Below, piece after piece: positions 6,902 through 13,670 of a stretch of 24,179 nucleotides of DNA. Position 1 is the stretch's first letter. Each line of letters opens with the position of its first letter. Made by a program: the position numbers and the translations under genes. The DNA is taken from assembly GCA_021163625.1 (NCBI GenBank), contig JAGGTS010000007.1, positions 1 through 24,179 on the forward strand, given 5' to 3'. The stretch is from a bacterium. GTDB taxonomy: Bacteria; Patescibacteriota; Minisyncoccia; Minisyncoccales; CG1-02-41-26. Under the pieces are notes generated by a model. The model had not been told where the DNA came from and searched no databases. It was given only the letters and a program-made list of their open reading frames with translations.

Positions 6902-6929
6902 ATAATAAGTTATTCAAAATGCTTGTCAA
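6902..6929 (-). promoter_or_regulatory. Promoter of the GreA-like gene
   Basis: A consensus TTGACA (6929-6924), a 16-bp spacer and TATTAT (6907-6902) lie 20 bp before the ATG at 6881, giving a leader of only about 12-15 nt. No ribosome binding site is visible. Confidence 0.75.
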
Positions 6930-6936
6930 TAAAAAG

Positions 6937-7059
6937 TTATTGCTTTGGCGGCAAATAACGCAAACGCATAATAAAAAGCTTAGGCGTATAAGTCAATGCC
7001 AACGCAAAAACAGATAGCCCAAACAAACAGGCTTTAAAAATCGTCTTTAATATCGCCAA
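6937..7059 (-). CDS. Possible 40-aa hydrophobic ORF (uncertain)
   Basis: Between the 44-aa gene and the greA promoter the minus strand has an open frame that could start at TTG 7059 and stop at 6937. It encodes one hydrophobic helix (ACLFGLSVFALALTY) followed by a basic tail ending LRYLPPKQ. Base composition here is more coding-like than in neighbouring spacers. There is no ATG start, no Shine-Dalgarno sequence and no recognised family. It may be a small membrane protein, the remnant of a longer gene, or chance. Confidence 0.25.
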   Translation of the reverse strand: MAILKTIFKACLFGLSVFALALTYTPKLFIMRLRYLPPKQ

Positions 7060-7100
7060 TAAAAAGCAAGCTTTCTTATATTCTTTATATCAATATTAAT

Positions 7101-7130
7101 TCCAAAAATAAAAGTCCGCAAACGCGGACT
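7101..7130 (-). terminator. Intrinsic terminator of the 44-aa gene
   Basis: On the minus strand AGTCCGC (7130-7124) pairs with GCGGACT (7119-7113) across GTTT, and a T-rich tract (TTTATTTTT) follows. The last two bases of the TAG stop codon are the first two bases of the stem. Confidence 0.8.
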
Positions 7131-7263
7131 ATTTGTCTCTATCATGTAGCCAGTCAACCATCAAAGAGCTTAGCCTTTTCTTTTCTGATTCAACATTTTT
7201 TCTAAAAAGCCAAAAAACAATTGCCTGACCAAAAGCTCTTTTAAAAAAAATTAACAATTTCAT
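7129..7263 (-). CDS. Cryptic 44-aa small protein, unknown function
   Basis: This short gene is supported by its signals rather than by homology. An extended -10 promoter lies upstream (7309-7301). A perfect AAGGAGG-type ribosome binding site sits 4 nt before the ATG at 7263. The TAG stop overlaps a strong intrinsic terminator. The product begins MKLLIFFKRAFGQAIVFWLF, a basic and aromatic amphipathic or membrane-seeking helix. It ends in a charged helix with ESEKKRLSSLMVDWLHDRDK. It could be a small membrane-associated regulator, a toxin-like peptide or a leader. The best Shine-Dalgarno sequence I see in the whole window belongs to this gene, which suggests high translation. It stands between the Mth938-like gene and the GreA-like gene and has its own transcript. 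I do not recognise a family. Confidence 0.7.
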   Translation of the reverse strand: MKLLIFFKRAFGQAIVFWLFRKNVESEKKRLSSLMVDWLHDRDK

Positions 7264-7300
7264 TTTCCCTCCTTGATTAAATTTTTAAGAAGCCATCAAA

Positions 7301-7309
7301 ATTATACCA
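7301..7309 (-). promoter_or_regulatory. Extended -10 promoter of the 44-aa gene
   Basis: TGGTATAAT (7309-7301) is a perfect extended -10 element about 38 bp before the ATG at 7263, predicting a leader of roughly 30 nt. No strong -35 is evident, as is usual for extended -10 promoters. Confidence 0.65.
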
Positions 7310-7346
7310 TTTTTTGAAAAGAAAAACTATTTTTAAATTTAGCAAA

Positions 7347-7706
7347 TTAACAAGTCAGATGGAATAGGCCGATAATCATTTCCGGCTTGCCATTATTGGA
7401 AGGCTGGACCAAAAGTTCATTAAAAATTTCAACTGCCTTCTTTGTTTTATCAATAATTAAACCAATTCTTCTTTGTTTTATTAGTTCTTTGAGGGATTGT
7501 GAAACTTTTGCCGCGCCAAAATCTCCCGTGCCAAAAACAAGCACTTTTGGATTTTGCGCTAGCGCCCTTTTTAAGTCTTCTATATCAAAAAGATGTGATT
7601 GTTTTCTTTGCCATCTTAAAATTTCGCCATCTGACCTAACCTCAACGTCATAATCATAAACTTTGCCATTTATTTTTATATACCCAAAATGGTAATCTTC
7701 AATCAT
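7347..7706 (-). CDS. Mth938-like domain protein (DUF498 family)
   Basis: A 119-aa single-domain protein of the Mth938 / DUF498 family (related to mitochondrial NDUFAF3). The N-terminal signature is FGYIKINGKVYDYDVEV, then WQRKQSHLFDIEDL, the glycine-rich VLVFGTGDFGA and a C-terminal region ending FHLTC. Family members form a compact alpha/beta fold of unsettled function in bacteria. No respiratory complex I genes are in view, so an assembly role cannot be inferred. The ATG at 7706 is 2 bp from the stop of the DUF72 gene, so the two are translationally coupled in one operon. Length is normal for the family. Confidence 0.85.
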   Translation of the reverse strand: MIEDYHFGYIKINGKVYDYDVEVRSDGEILRWQRKQSHLFDIEDLKRALAQNPKVLVFGTGDFGAAKVSQSLKELIKQRRIGLIIDKTKKAVEIFNELLVQPSNNGKPEMIIGLFHLTC

Positions 7707-7708
7707 AT

Positions 7709-8521
7709 TTAAAATACATTATTCTGTTCTTCTAACTCTTTCTTTGCTTTTGCAAGCATATTTACGAGCGTTTTTGCGTTCTGAGGGGCATATCCATAAG
7801 CATCATTGTTAAAATAAATATAAGCGCTAAGGCGTTTGTCATGCTCTTTAAAATATTCTTTCTGGGCAGATATTATTTGCTTTGCAAGCTGAAAAAGTTC
7901 ATCGTCTTTATATTTTGAAGAATATAAACTTTCATTGCCGTGCATTCTAATGTAAAGAAAATCAGCAGTTATTTCTTCAACTTTTGGAAGGGTCGGCGAA
8001 TCAGCCATACAAAAAGCAATATTTTTTTCCTCTAAAATTTTATATATCTCTTCCAAAAGCCAAGACGGATGGCGGAATTCAAAACTATATCTTAGTTTTT
8101 TGCCATCTATGGATTGATTTAATATCTCAGAGGTAAAATCATCCAACCTTTTTATATTCTCTTTTGTAGCGCTAAAGCTTGGAGGCATCTGAAAAAGAAT
8201 TGGGCCAAGCTTTTCTTTTAAACCAATTGCGTTATTAACAAATTTTTTCCAGGGTTCTTTAGCTTTCTTAAGCAATTTTATATGAGTGATAAAACGGTTG
8301 GCCTTAACAGCAAAAACAAAACCATCGGGAGTCCTTTCACGCCATTGTTCAAAAATTTCCTTGGGCGGCAAATAATAAAAAGAAGCGTTAAGCTCAAGCG
8401 AGTTAAATATCCCGCTGTAATATTCAAGCTGTTTTTCTCTTGCCAAACCTTTTGGATAAAATATCCCGTTCTCCCAATGCTTATAACTAAATCCGCTTGT
8501 TCCTACATAAATATCCTGCAT
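7709..8521 (-). CDS. DUF72 family protein (YecE-like)
   Basis: A 270-aa protein of the DUF72 family, which adopts a TIM-barrel-like fold. Typical signatures are the N-terminal VGTSGFSYKHWENGIFYPKG, YYSGIFNSLELNASFYYLP, then FAVKANRFITH, LGPILFQMPPSF, RYSFEFRHPSW, ADSPTLP, DFLYIRMHG and YIYFNND. The biochemical role of the family is unknown, and a sugar or nucleic-acid related hydrolase has been suggested on structural grounds only. It lies 26 bp downstream of EndoQ and directly upstream of the Mth938-like gene. This context suggests housekeeping or repair but is not decisive. Confidence 0.92.
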   Translation of the reverse strand: MQDIYVGTSGFSYKHWENGIFYPKGLAREKQLEYYSGIFNSLELNASFYYLPPKEIFEQWRERTPDGFVFAVKANRFITHIKLLKKAKEPWKKFVNNAIGLKEKLGPILFQMPPSFSATKENIKRLDDFTSEILNQSIDGKKLRYSFEFRHPSWLLEEIYKILEEKNIAFCMADSPTLPKVEEITADFLYIRMHGNESLYSSKYKDDELFQLAKQIISAQKEYFKEHDKRLSAYIYFNNDAYGYAPQNAKTLVNMLAKAKKELEEQNNVF

Positions 8522-8547
8522 AATGATAGTAGTTATTAATATTACTT

Positions 8548-9795
8548 CTAAAATAAAGTTTTTTGCCTGTTAAGACGATCTCGCCCAATCTTGCCAAGAA
8601 TTTTAATCTTTCCATACTCTCCATCGTATCCGGGCTTTATTGATACGTCTCCCCTTCTTGCCATTATAATGCCTTGGGCAATTTCTGGCAAGACAGTTGT
8701 TTGTAATTCTTCTTGCGAAACATTTAAAAGAACATTAAATTCGTTGTCAAACTTCTCAATCAAATTATTATATTCCCTGGCAACCTGTTTTGTGCCAACG
8801 CCAACGCCAAGAGCTTCTGCAATAATGTTATCCAAGGGGACTAAACTTTTAAATGGAATTGCGTCTTTTGGCCTAAATCCTTTTGGCTTGTCTGAAAGTT
8901 GTTCCACCCTGTTCAAAACTCCGATGGTAAGCGGTCTGCCGCATTTTGGGCAAATATTATTATGTCTTTTAGATTCTTCCGGGGAAAACGAAACCCCGCA
9001 TTCCCTGTGCCCGTCAAAATAATATTTTCCTTCTTGGGGGTAAAATTCAATAGTATACAAAAAGCGCCTTTTGTCTTTTGCTTTTATTGCTTCAATGATT
9101 GAAAAATAATCAAGCTCTGTATCAAAAACATTTGCTTCCCTGCCAATATGGCAAAGGGAGTGGGCATCAGAATTAGATATTAAAGTAATTCTTCTCCCAT
9201 CCTTTATCCGCCAAAGCATTCCAGGATCTGCTGAAAGCCCGGTTTCTCCGGCGTATATATATTTTGAATATTCTTGGAAGCATTCTTCTAGAGAATCAAA
9301 GCCAGAACGAGAGCCAAACACGGAAAACCATGGAGTCATCAAATGGGCTGGAACAAAAAAACAATTTTCGTTTATGTCCAAAACAATTTTTAATAACTCC
9401 TTTGCGTCCAAACCTAAAATAGGTCTTCCATCCGCTTTAAGATTGCCTATCTTGCCGAGCTTATCGTTTATCTTTTTAACTGTCTGGATATCAGGCGAAA
9501 AAATTAATACATGGATTTTTCTTGTCCTCCCGTTTTTTGAATAAATGCAGCTAATTTCTGACGTTAAAATGAATCTTGTCCTGCTTGGTTTGTCTTTTAG
9601 CCTAAAAAGCCCTTCTTCTGAGGGCTTAAGCTCTTCTTTTAATGACTGGTACCATTGGGGATGAGTAAAATCGCCTGTTCCCAAAACATCAACTCCTTTA
9701 AGTAAAGCAAATTTTGCCAGACTATCAAGGTCAATTTTTGGCGATGTTGCCCGTGAGTATTTTGAATGAATATGAAAATCTGCGATAAATTTCAT
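8548..9795 (-). CDS. Endonuclease Q-like PHP-domain DNA repair nuclease
   Basis: A 415-aa protein matching EndoQ, the PHP-family nuclease that cuts DNA 5' to deaminated bases (uracil, hypoxanthine) and AP sites. The PHP metal motif DFHIHSKYSRA is at residues 6-16 (H8, H10), and GTGDFTHPQW, TSEIS, HVLIF, FVPAHLMTPWF and SNSDAHS follow. A zinc-finger-like cluster at about 263-285 has H263, C266, H278, C282 and C285. The C-terminal part has VLNRVEQL, LVPLDNIIAEALGVGVGTKQV and ends in GRDRLNRQKTLF. In some bacteria EndoQ is fused to a UvrD-type helicase; here it stands alone. All PHP metal ligands expected from the family seem present. It is the second PHP DNA repair enzyme in the window, 3.4 kb from PolX. 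Confidence 0.9.
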   Translation of the reverse strand: MKFIADFHIHSKYSRATSPKIDLDSLAKFALLKGVDVLGTGDFTHPQWYQSLKEELKPSEEGLFRLKDKPSRTRFILTSEISCIYSKNGRTRKIHVLIFSPDIQTVKKINDKLGKIGNLKADGRPILGLDAKELLKIVLDINENCFFVPAHLMTPWFSVFGSRSGFDSLEECFQEYSKYIYAGETGLSADPGMLWRIKDGRRITLISNSDAHSLCHIGREANVFDTELDYFSIIEAIKAKDKRRFLYTIEFYPQEGKYYFDGHRECGVSFSPEESKRHNNICPKCGRPLTIGVLNRVEQLSDKPKGFRPKDAIPFKSLVPLDNIIAEALGVGVGTKQVAREYNNLIEKFDNEFNVLLNVSQEELQTTVLPEIAQGIIMARRGDVSIKPGYDGEYGKIKILGKIGRDRLNRQKTLF

Positions 9796-9825
9796 AAATA
9801 CAAGCAGTGGCTGGAAAAAAATATT

Positions 9826-9831
9826 ATTATA
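9826..9831 (-). promoter_or_regulatory. Candidate -10 box before EndoQ
   Basis: A perfect TATAAT (9831-9826) lies in the 69-bp gap between the PEBP gene and EndoQ, 30 bp before the ATG. The predicted leader is about 24 nt without a Shine-Dalgarno sequence. The -35 region is weak, so this may be an internal promoter in a longer operon. Confidence 0.45.
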
Positions 9832-9864
9832 AAACTTAAAAATAGAAATAAAATCAAAAATAAT

Positions 9865-10458
9865 CTATTTCCGCTTGTATAATCCAACTATCTGAGCTTT
9901 ATCCAAGATATGACCTGAAATTGCCTTTTCAAGTTCTGCCTTCCCTGCATTTGAACCAAGCTCTAAAATGGTGTCAATCGCATAAATTTTAAAAAAATAA
10001 CGGTGCGTTCCAAATGGCGGGCAAGGCCCTCCATAACCAGGCTTCCCAAAGCTTGTCATTCCTTGGACAGAGCCCTCTGGAACATGCCCAGCAGCAATTT
10101 CTTTTATGTCTGGACTTATATTCCAAAGCGTCCAATGAACCCAAGTTCCCATTGGCGCATCAGGGTCGTCAACAATTAAAACCAAACTTTTTGACTCTTT
10201 TGGCACTTGCTCTATCAAAATATCCGGGCTTATATTCTCGCCATCGCACGTATACCTTGAGGGAATCATTTGATTATTTTCAAAAGAAGAACTTTTAATT
10301 TTCATATTTGAAATTTTATTTGCTTTTAGCTCTAAATCGTAAGACCTTTTTAAAGTTTTTTTGGGCTTGGACATAATAAAAACCGATATATAAATAGCCG
10401 CGCCTATAATAAGTATAATGCCAAACAATACAATGATAAATTTCTTAGAAGCAAACAT
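9865..10458 (-). CDS. YbhB/YbcL-type PEBP (Raf kinase inhibitor-like) protein, membrane-anchored
   Basis: A 197-aa protein with an N-terminal signal-anchor helix (residues about 7-29) followed by a phosphatidylethanolamine-binding protein domain (about 52-195). Family signatures are IPSRYTCDGENISPDI, LVLIVDDPDAPMGTWVHWTLWNI and GKPGYGGPCPPFGTHRYFFKIYA, which form the anion-binding pocket. The bacterial role is unsettled; a ligand- or lipid-head-group-binding protein on the outer face of the membrane is the best guess given the anchor. Many bacterial members lack the anchor. The ATG at 10458 is 2 bp from the DUF167 stop, so translation is coupled. Confidence 0.92.
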   Translation of the reverse strand: MFASKKFIIVLFGIILIIGAAIYISVFIMSKPKKTLKRSYDLELKANKISNMKIKSSSFENNQMIPSRYTCDGENISPDILIEQVPKESKSLVLIVDDPDAPMGTWVHWTLWNISPDIKEIAAGHVPEGSVQGMTSFGKPGYGGPCPPFGTHRYFFKIYAIDTILELGSNAGKAELEKAISGHILDKAQIVGLYKRK

Positions 10459-10460
10459 AT

Positions 10461-10682
10461 CTATTTTAAAAGCTTAAAAATTTTATTCTTTCTATTAAAG
10501 CCTTTTACTAATTTAAGTTTTGATTCTGGAATTTTGAAATAATAAGATAAAATTTCGGTTACTCTTTTATTCGCCTTATTTTGCCTCGCTTTTTCTTTTA
10601 CTTCAACATCAAAAGAATCCTCTGATTTTTTAATTATTTTTTCTTTTTTTGCGTTTGGAAAAACTCTAACTTTTATAAACAT
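10461..10682 (-). CDS. DUF167 family protein (YggU-like)
   Basis: A 73-aa protein covering the compact DUF167 domain: FIKVRVFPNAKKEKI, VDVEVKEKARQNKANKRV-like segment (here FDVEVKEKARQNKANKRV) and the C-terminal LKLVKGFNRKNKIFKL. The function of the family is unknown. The start is placed at ATG 10682. An upstream TTG at 10718 would overlap the end of the MazG-like gene and add residues not found in the family. It sits in a tight operon, 10 bp after the MazG-like gene and 2 bp before the PEBP gene. Confidence 0.88.
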   Translation of the reverse strand: MFIKVRVFPNAKKEKIIKKSEDSFDVEVKEKARQNKANKRVTEILSYYFKIPESKLKLVKGFNRKNKIFKLLK

Positions 10683-10692
10683 CCTGAAAAAA

Positions 10693-11022
10693 TTATCTAT
10701 TATCGCCAGAGCCGCCAAGGACTCCCCTCTTTTTTCTTGACATTAACTTTTCTAAATTTTCTTTCGCAATTTGTTCAAGGGACAAATCAAGCTCTGTGGC
10801 AATTTGGGCCAAATACCAAAGAACATCGCCAAGTTCTTTTGAAAGCTCTATTCTGTCATTGCTAGAAATTTCACCTTTTTTGTCTCTCAAAACTTTTTTA
10901 ATCTTTTCACTTATTTCGCCTGACTCCCCGCACAAGCCCAGAGTGGGATAGATAAAATTATTGCCAACATTTGGATAAATAGCGGTTTCTTTTGACAATT
11001 TTTGGTATTCTTTAAATGTCAT
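10693..11022 (-). CDS. MazG-like nucleotide pyrophosphohydrolase
   Basis: A 109-aa protein of the all-alpha NTP pyrophosphohydrolase superfamily, single-domain MazG type. Metal-binding pairs are visible as GESGEISEKIKK (E33 and E36) and KELGDVLWYL (E63 and D66). It should hydrolyse (d)NTPs, probably non-canonical or damaged ones, to the monophosphate and pyrophosphate. The C-terminal tail SRKKRGVLGGSGDNR is typical of this subfamily. ATG 11022 is preferred over a TTG at 11031. It lies 11 nt after the stop of the decayed hydrolase, so the intact ancestor of that pseudogene was probably its operon partner. The downstream repair nucleases make a nucleotide-pool sanitation role plausible. Confidence 0.9.
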   Translation of the reverse strand: MTFKEYQKLSKETAIYPNVGNNFIYPTLGLCGESGEISEKIKKVLRDKKGEISSNDRIELSKELGDVLWYLAQIATELDLSLEQIAKENLEKLMSRKKRGVLGGSGDNR

Positions 11023-11033
11023 ATGTTTCAATT

Positions 11034-11497
11034 TTATTCTTTAAAAGCCCTATATGCTATTTTAGCATAGCCTTTATCGTTTGGATAAATAGGGTCGTAT
11101 TTTAACTCCGGATTGGTTAAAATCCCTTTTAGAATAATCCGGTGTAAGCAAAGTGCCGTAGTCCTTGGCAATCTCTTTATAACTCTTTAAAAGTTCGTTG
11201 TCAAAAAAACTCAGTTCTTGTTTAAAGCAAAACAACCACAGCGTCTGCCTTCTGGATACGTTCAACTATTTTTTAATGTTCCTTGCTGTCTCCTGTTTAG
11301 AAATCCTCTTAAAAAATCATTTCCGCCAAATTCCACTATAACTAAACGCAGACACTTTTAGGACGCATCCCTATCGAGCCTTTTTAAAGCATTTCTTTGA
11401 ATCAATATTTTTGGTCTGCGCGCTGTCCGGCTTAAAAATAAAAAACAAAACAAAATAGGCATCAGAAAAACGAAAATTAATAAAAAATCTTTACCAT
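11034..11497 (-). pseudogene. Decayed SGNH/GDSL hydrolase (TesA/arylesterase-like)
   Basis: Translating the minus strand in all frames recovers pieces of one SGNH hydrolase in the correct order. They are a hydrophobic N-terminal segment (about 11430-11490), NALKRLDRDAS, VIVEFGGNDFLRG (block III, about 11305-11343), KQETARNIKK, IVERIQKADAVVVLL, ELSFFDNELLKSYKEIAKDY and finally LKYDPIYPNDKGYAKIAYRA (about 11046-11105). The pieces lie in different frames, so several frameshifts are needed. An in-frame TAA (11360-11358) interrupts one piece. The segment expected to carry block I with the catalytic serine is missing between the hydrophobic part and NALKRLD. The catalytic histidine of the DxxHPN block is now Tyr (TAT at 11087-11085). 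The gene is non-functional. The largest remaining open frame (63 codons, 11074-11265) is a fragment of it, not a gene. Confidence 0.85.
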
Positions 11498-11550
11498 ATT
11501 GTCAGGAAATATTGTCTGGCAAATTTAGCGGCAATAAGGTAAAATTATCA

Positions 11551-12402
11551 TCATTCTTCCAAAAGTTTTGCTTCTTTTAATAAAGTATTTAAGTAGCTTA
11601 ATGGCAGATTTGTTGACTTTGAAAATTTTACAATATCAATATCTAAAATATCTTTTGCTATCATTATTCTCCTCTGAGAAAAAATATCTGCGAAACATCT
11701 CTTAAAGGACGGCAAAATAGTTATTGGATAAAGCCTTTGGCTGTCTATTAGGTATTCTAATCCTCTGTTTTTGGGCCAATTCCATCCCAAAAGTTCAACG
11801 CCTACACAGCGAGAGTATTTTGTGACATTAGTTGTAAATTTAGTGTTTGTTACAAGAATGCTTTTTATCTCAAAACCGTTGCTTTCTTTCTCCTTAAAGC
11901 TTTGGCTGTTTTTAATGTCTAAAAAGCGTGCATAATTTGAAAGGGCAATTTCTAAATGAATCCTTTCCCCAAAAGCATTGCGGTACTTACATTCCCCAAT
12001 CTTCAGCTTCTTGCCTTTTTCCGCTAAAAAATCTATTTCATATCTTGCCTTGTTGCAAAATCCAGCAATATGCCTGTTTAGGGACACATTATACCCGTTT
12101 CTCGAAAAAATTTCTCCGATATATTTTTCAAACGGAAATCCTGTCGGGCCTAACTTTCTCATCGCATCTTTTATGCTAAATTTCAATGCCGCTGATGGCG
12201 AATATGAAAAGAGTATCCTTTTGACCTCTTTTGAAATGTCTTTCGTTTTCGCGCCAGAGTATATTTCCCGCTCAATTTCTGAAGCAATTTTGCGGGCAAT
12301 ATCCCTTGAAACGCCAACCCTCTTCGCGCTCCTGTAAATTTTCTTGAAGGAAAACGGTTCTTTTTCCTGTCTTGTGTTAATGATGTAAGAATGATGAGGC
12401 AT
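11551..12402 (-). CDS. ATP-cone domain fused to Mrr-like PD-(D/E)xK nuclease
   Basis: A 283-aa fusion. Residues about 3-82 are an ATP-cone (EPFSFKKIYRSAKRVGVSRDIARKI, IYSGAKTKDISKEVKRIL, then SAALKFSIKDAM), the nucleotide-sensing module known from ribonucleotide reductases and NrdR. Residues about 85-200 resemble an Mrr-type restriction endonuclease domain: GPTGFPFEKYIGEIFSRNGY with E92, then YEIDFLAEKGKKLKIGECKY with D124, E137 and K139 forming the PD-(D/E)xK catalytic set. The C-terminal 80 residues look like a helical or winged-helix region. Thus DNA cleavage may be gated by (d)NTP or ATP level. No methylase or other restriction-modification gene is adjacent. A near-leaderless start is suggested by TACATT just before the ATG. 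The nucleotide control and the DNA target are inferences. Confidence 0.82.
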   Translation of the reverse strand: MPHHSYIINTRQEKEPFSFKKIYRSAKRVGVSRDIARKIASEIEREIYSGAKTKDISKEVKRILFSYSPSAALKFSIKDAMRKLGPTGFPFEKYIGEIFSRNGYNVSLNRHIAGFCNKARYEIDFLAEKGKKLKIGECKYRNAFGERIHLEIALSNYARFLDIKNSQSFKEKESNGFEIKSILVTNTKFTTNVTKYSRCVGVELLGWNWPKNRGLEYLIDSQRLYPITILPSFKRCFADIFSQRRIMIAKDILDIDIVKFSKSTNLPLSYLNTLLKEAKLLEE

Positions 12403-12479
12403 CTTTTAATGTATCATTGTTCGCATTATCTTGCCAAAATAATCCCAACTTGCTAAAGCATTGCCAAGGCAGCCAATGA

Positions 12480-13670
12480 TTATAATTTATTTATTTTGCT
12501 TAAAAAATAATTTCTATGCTTTAGAAAATATTCTCCTTGTTTTAAAATCGCCTTTTCGCTTTTTCTCGGGCTAAAATTTTCAGTTTCTTTAAAAAATGAA
12601 GCAACTCTGCCAAAATAGAAACACTCAAGCATCCTTATGATAAAATCCTTATCAAAGCCTGCAAGATAAGAATATAAAGAGTCGTAAACAATTCTTGTCC
12701 ATAAATCAAGGTCAATCTCTGGTTGTGCCGCCTTTGATTTGTAAAAAGATAAGATTTTCTCAAATGTCTTTTTGTCAAGCAATTCTCTAACCCGTTTCTT
12801 GTCAAATTTGTTAATGTTCTCAAAAAGCTGGCTAAATATTTTCCATTCTGGCTTAATGTCTGCAAGAAAAATTTCATCGTCGCCGTCCAGAATTTTTACC
12901 TCCTTCAAAGTTACTTTATTCAAAATCAAGTCTTTGTGCTCGGCAATGATTTTAAATAAGGAATCTGCAACTTCAATAAACATTGAGCTAAGTTTTGGCA
13001 AAGAATGATTATGAACTTTTGTCCCAAGGTTTGCTTGGCATATCTTTGCGTCTGAAAAGAAAGCGCCTAAAGTCATAAAAATATCAATACCATATCCATA
13101 ATCTGCCTTGCCCCATTTTTTCTTTAGCCACAAGTCAACCATTTTATTGGAAAAGGCAAAATCTCCGCCTATTGGTTGGCGAACATTAAAACCAAAAAGG
13201 CCGTAGAGTAACGGAAAAACGAAATGATTTGTAATCGTGGCGTCATCTTCAAACCTCGTATAAAACGGAAGAACATAATCAAAGCCGTCAAACACAGGCA
13301 AAGCCATCTTTGCTATCCAGTTAGGATGAATGCTTTTCAAATCCGCGTCTAAAACAAGCCCTGATTTTGCCTCCATTTTTTTAAAAAATAAAAAAAGGTT
13401 GTAAAAATTATAACCCTTGCCCTTTTCGCCTGCTTTTGTAGTAATATAAACTTTAGGAAATTTAGTTTTTGTCTCTAAAAAAACCTGCTTTGTAGCATCT
13501 GTTGAGTTGTTGTCAACATTTACAATGACATTCTTTTTTTGGGGAAAGTATGTCGCTAATCCCATATCAATTTGCGAAGTAACGAAAGATATATTTTCTG
13601 CTTCGTTAAAAGAAGGAATCGCAACAATTAAATCTGCCTCGTTTACTTTTGCCTTATTCAAAATTTGCAT
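12480..13670 (-). CDS. GT-A glycosyltransferase, mannosylglycerate/glucosyl-phosphoglycerate synthase-like
   Basis: A 396-aa soluble glycosyltransferase. The N-terminus has the GT-A nucleotide-sugar fold: LIVAIPSFNEAENI (residues 14-27), VNVDNNSTD, GEKGKGYN and the DxD-type metal motif LDADLK (D108-x-D110). The middle, WIAKMALPVFDGFDYVLPFY, DATITNHF, RQPIGGDFAFS and DYGYGIDIFMTL, resembles GT78 mannosylglycerate synthase and GT81 glucosyl-3-phosphoglycerate synthase, which make compatible solutes or precursors of glucosylated polymers. The C-terminal third is helical, as in those families. No partner phosphatase is adjacent, which fits a single-step synthase of the GT78 kind better than a two-step pathway, but this is weak evidence. 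A different acceptor is possible. It lies between tRNA-Arg and the ATP-cone nuclease. Confidence 0.72.
   Translation of the reverse strand: MQILNKAKVNEADLIVAIPSFNEAENISFVTSQIDMGLATYFPQKKNVIVNVDNNSTDATKQVFLETKTKFPKVYITTKAGEKGKGYNFYNLFLFFKKMEAKSGLVLDADLKSIHPNWIAKMALPVFDGFDYVLPFYTRFEDDATITNHFVFPLLYGLFGFNVRQPIGGDFAFSNKMVDLWLKKKWGKADYGYGIDIFMTLGAFFSDAKICQANLGTKVHNHSLPKLSSMFIEVADSLFKIIAEHKDLILNKVTLKEVKILDGDDEIFLADIKPEWKIFSQLFENINKFDKKRVRELLDKKTFEKILSFYKSKAAQPEIDLDLWTRIVYDSLYSYLAGFDKDFIIRMLECFYFGRVASFFKETENFSPRKSEKAILKQGEYFLKHRNYFLSKINKL

Noticed and set aside
8591..9022. 143-codon open frame on the plus strand
   Set aside because: It is the antisense shadow of the EndoQ C-terminal part and has no recognisable domain.
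11074..11265. 63-codon frame as a separate small gene
   Set aside because: Its residues align with the middle of an SGNH hydrolase, and flanking pieces of the same protein lie in other frames, so it is a pseudogene fragment.
11551..12402. ATP-cone nuclease as part of a restriction-modification or defence island
   Set aside because: Neighbours are a glycosyltransferase, tRNA-Arg and a decayed hydrolase. No methylase, toxin or other defence gene is adjacent.
12635..12877. 80-codon minus-strand frame inside the glycosyltransferase gene
   Set aside because: It is an out-of-frame reading of a coding region whose main frame is intact.
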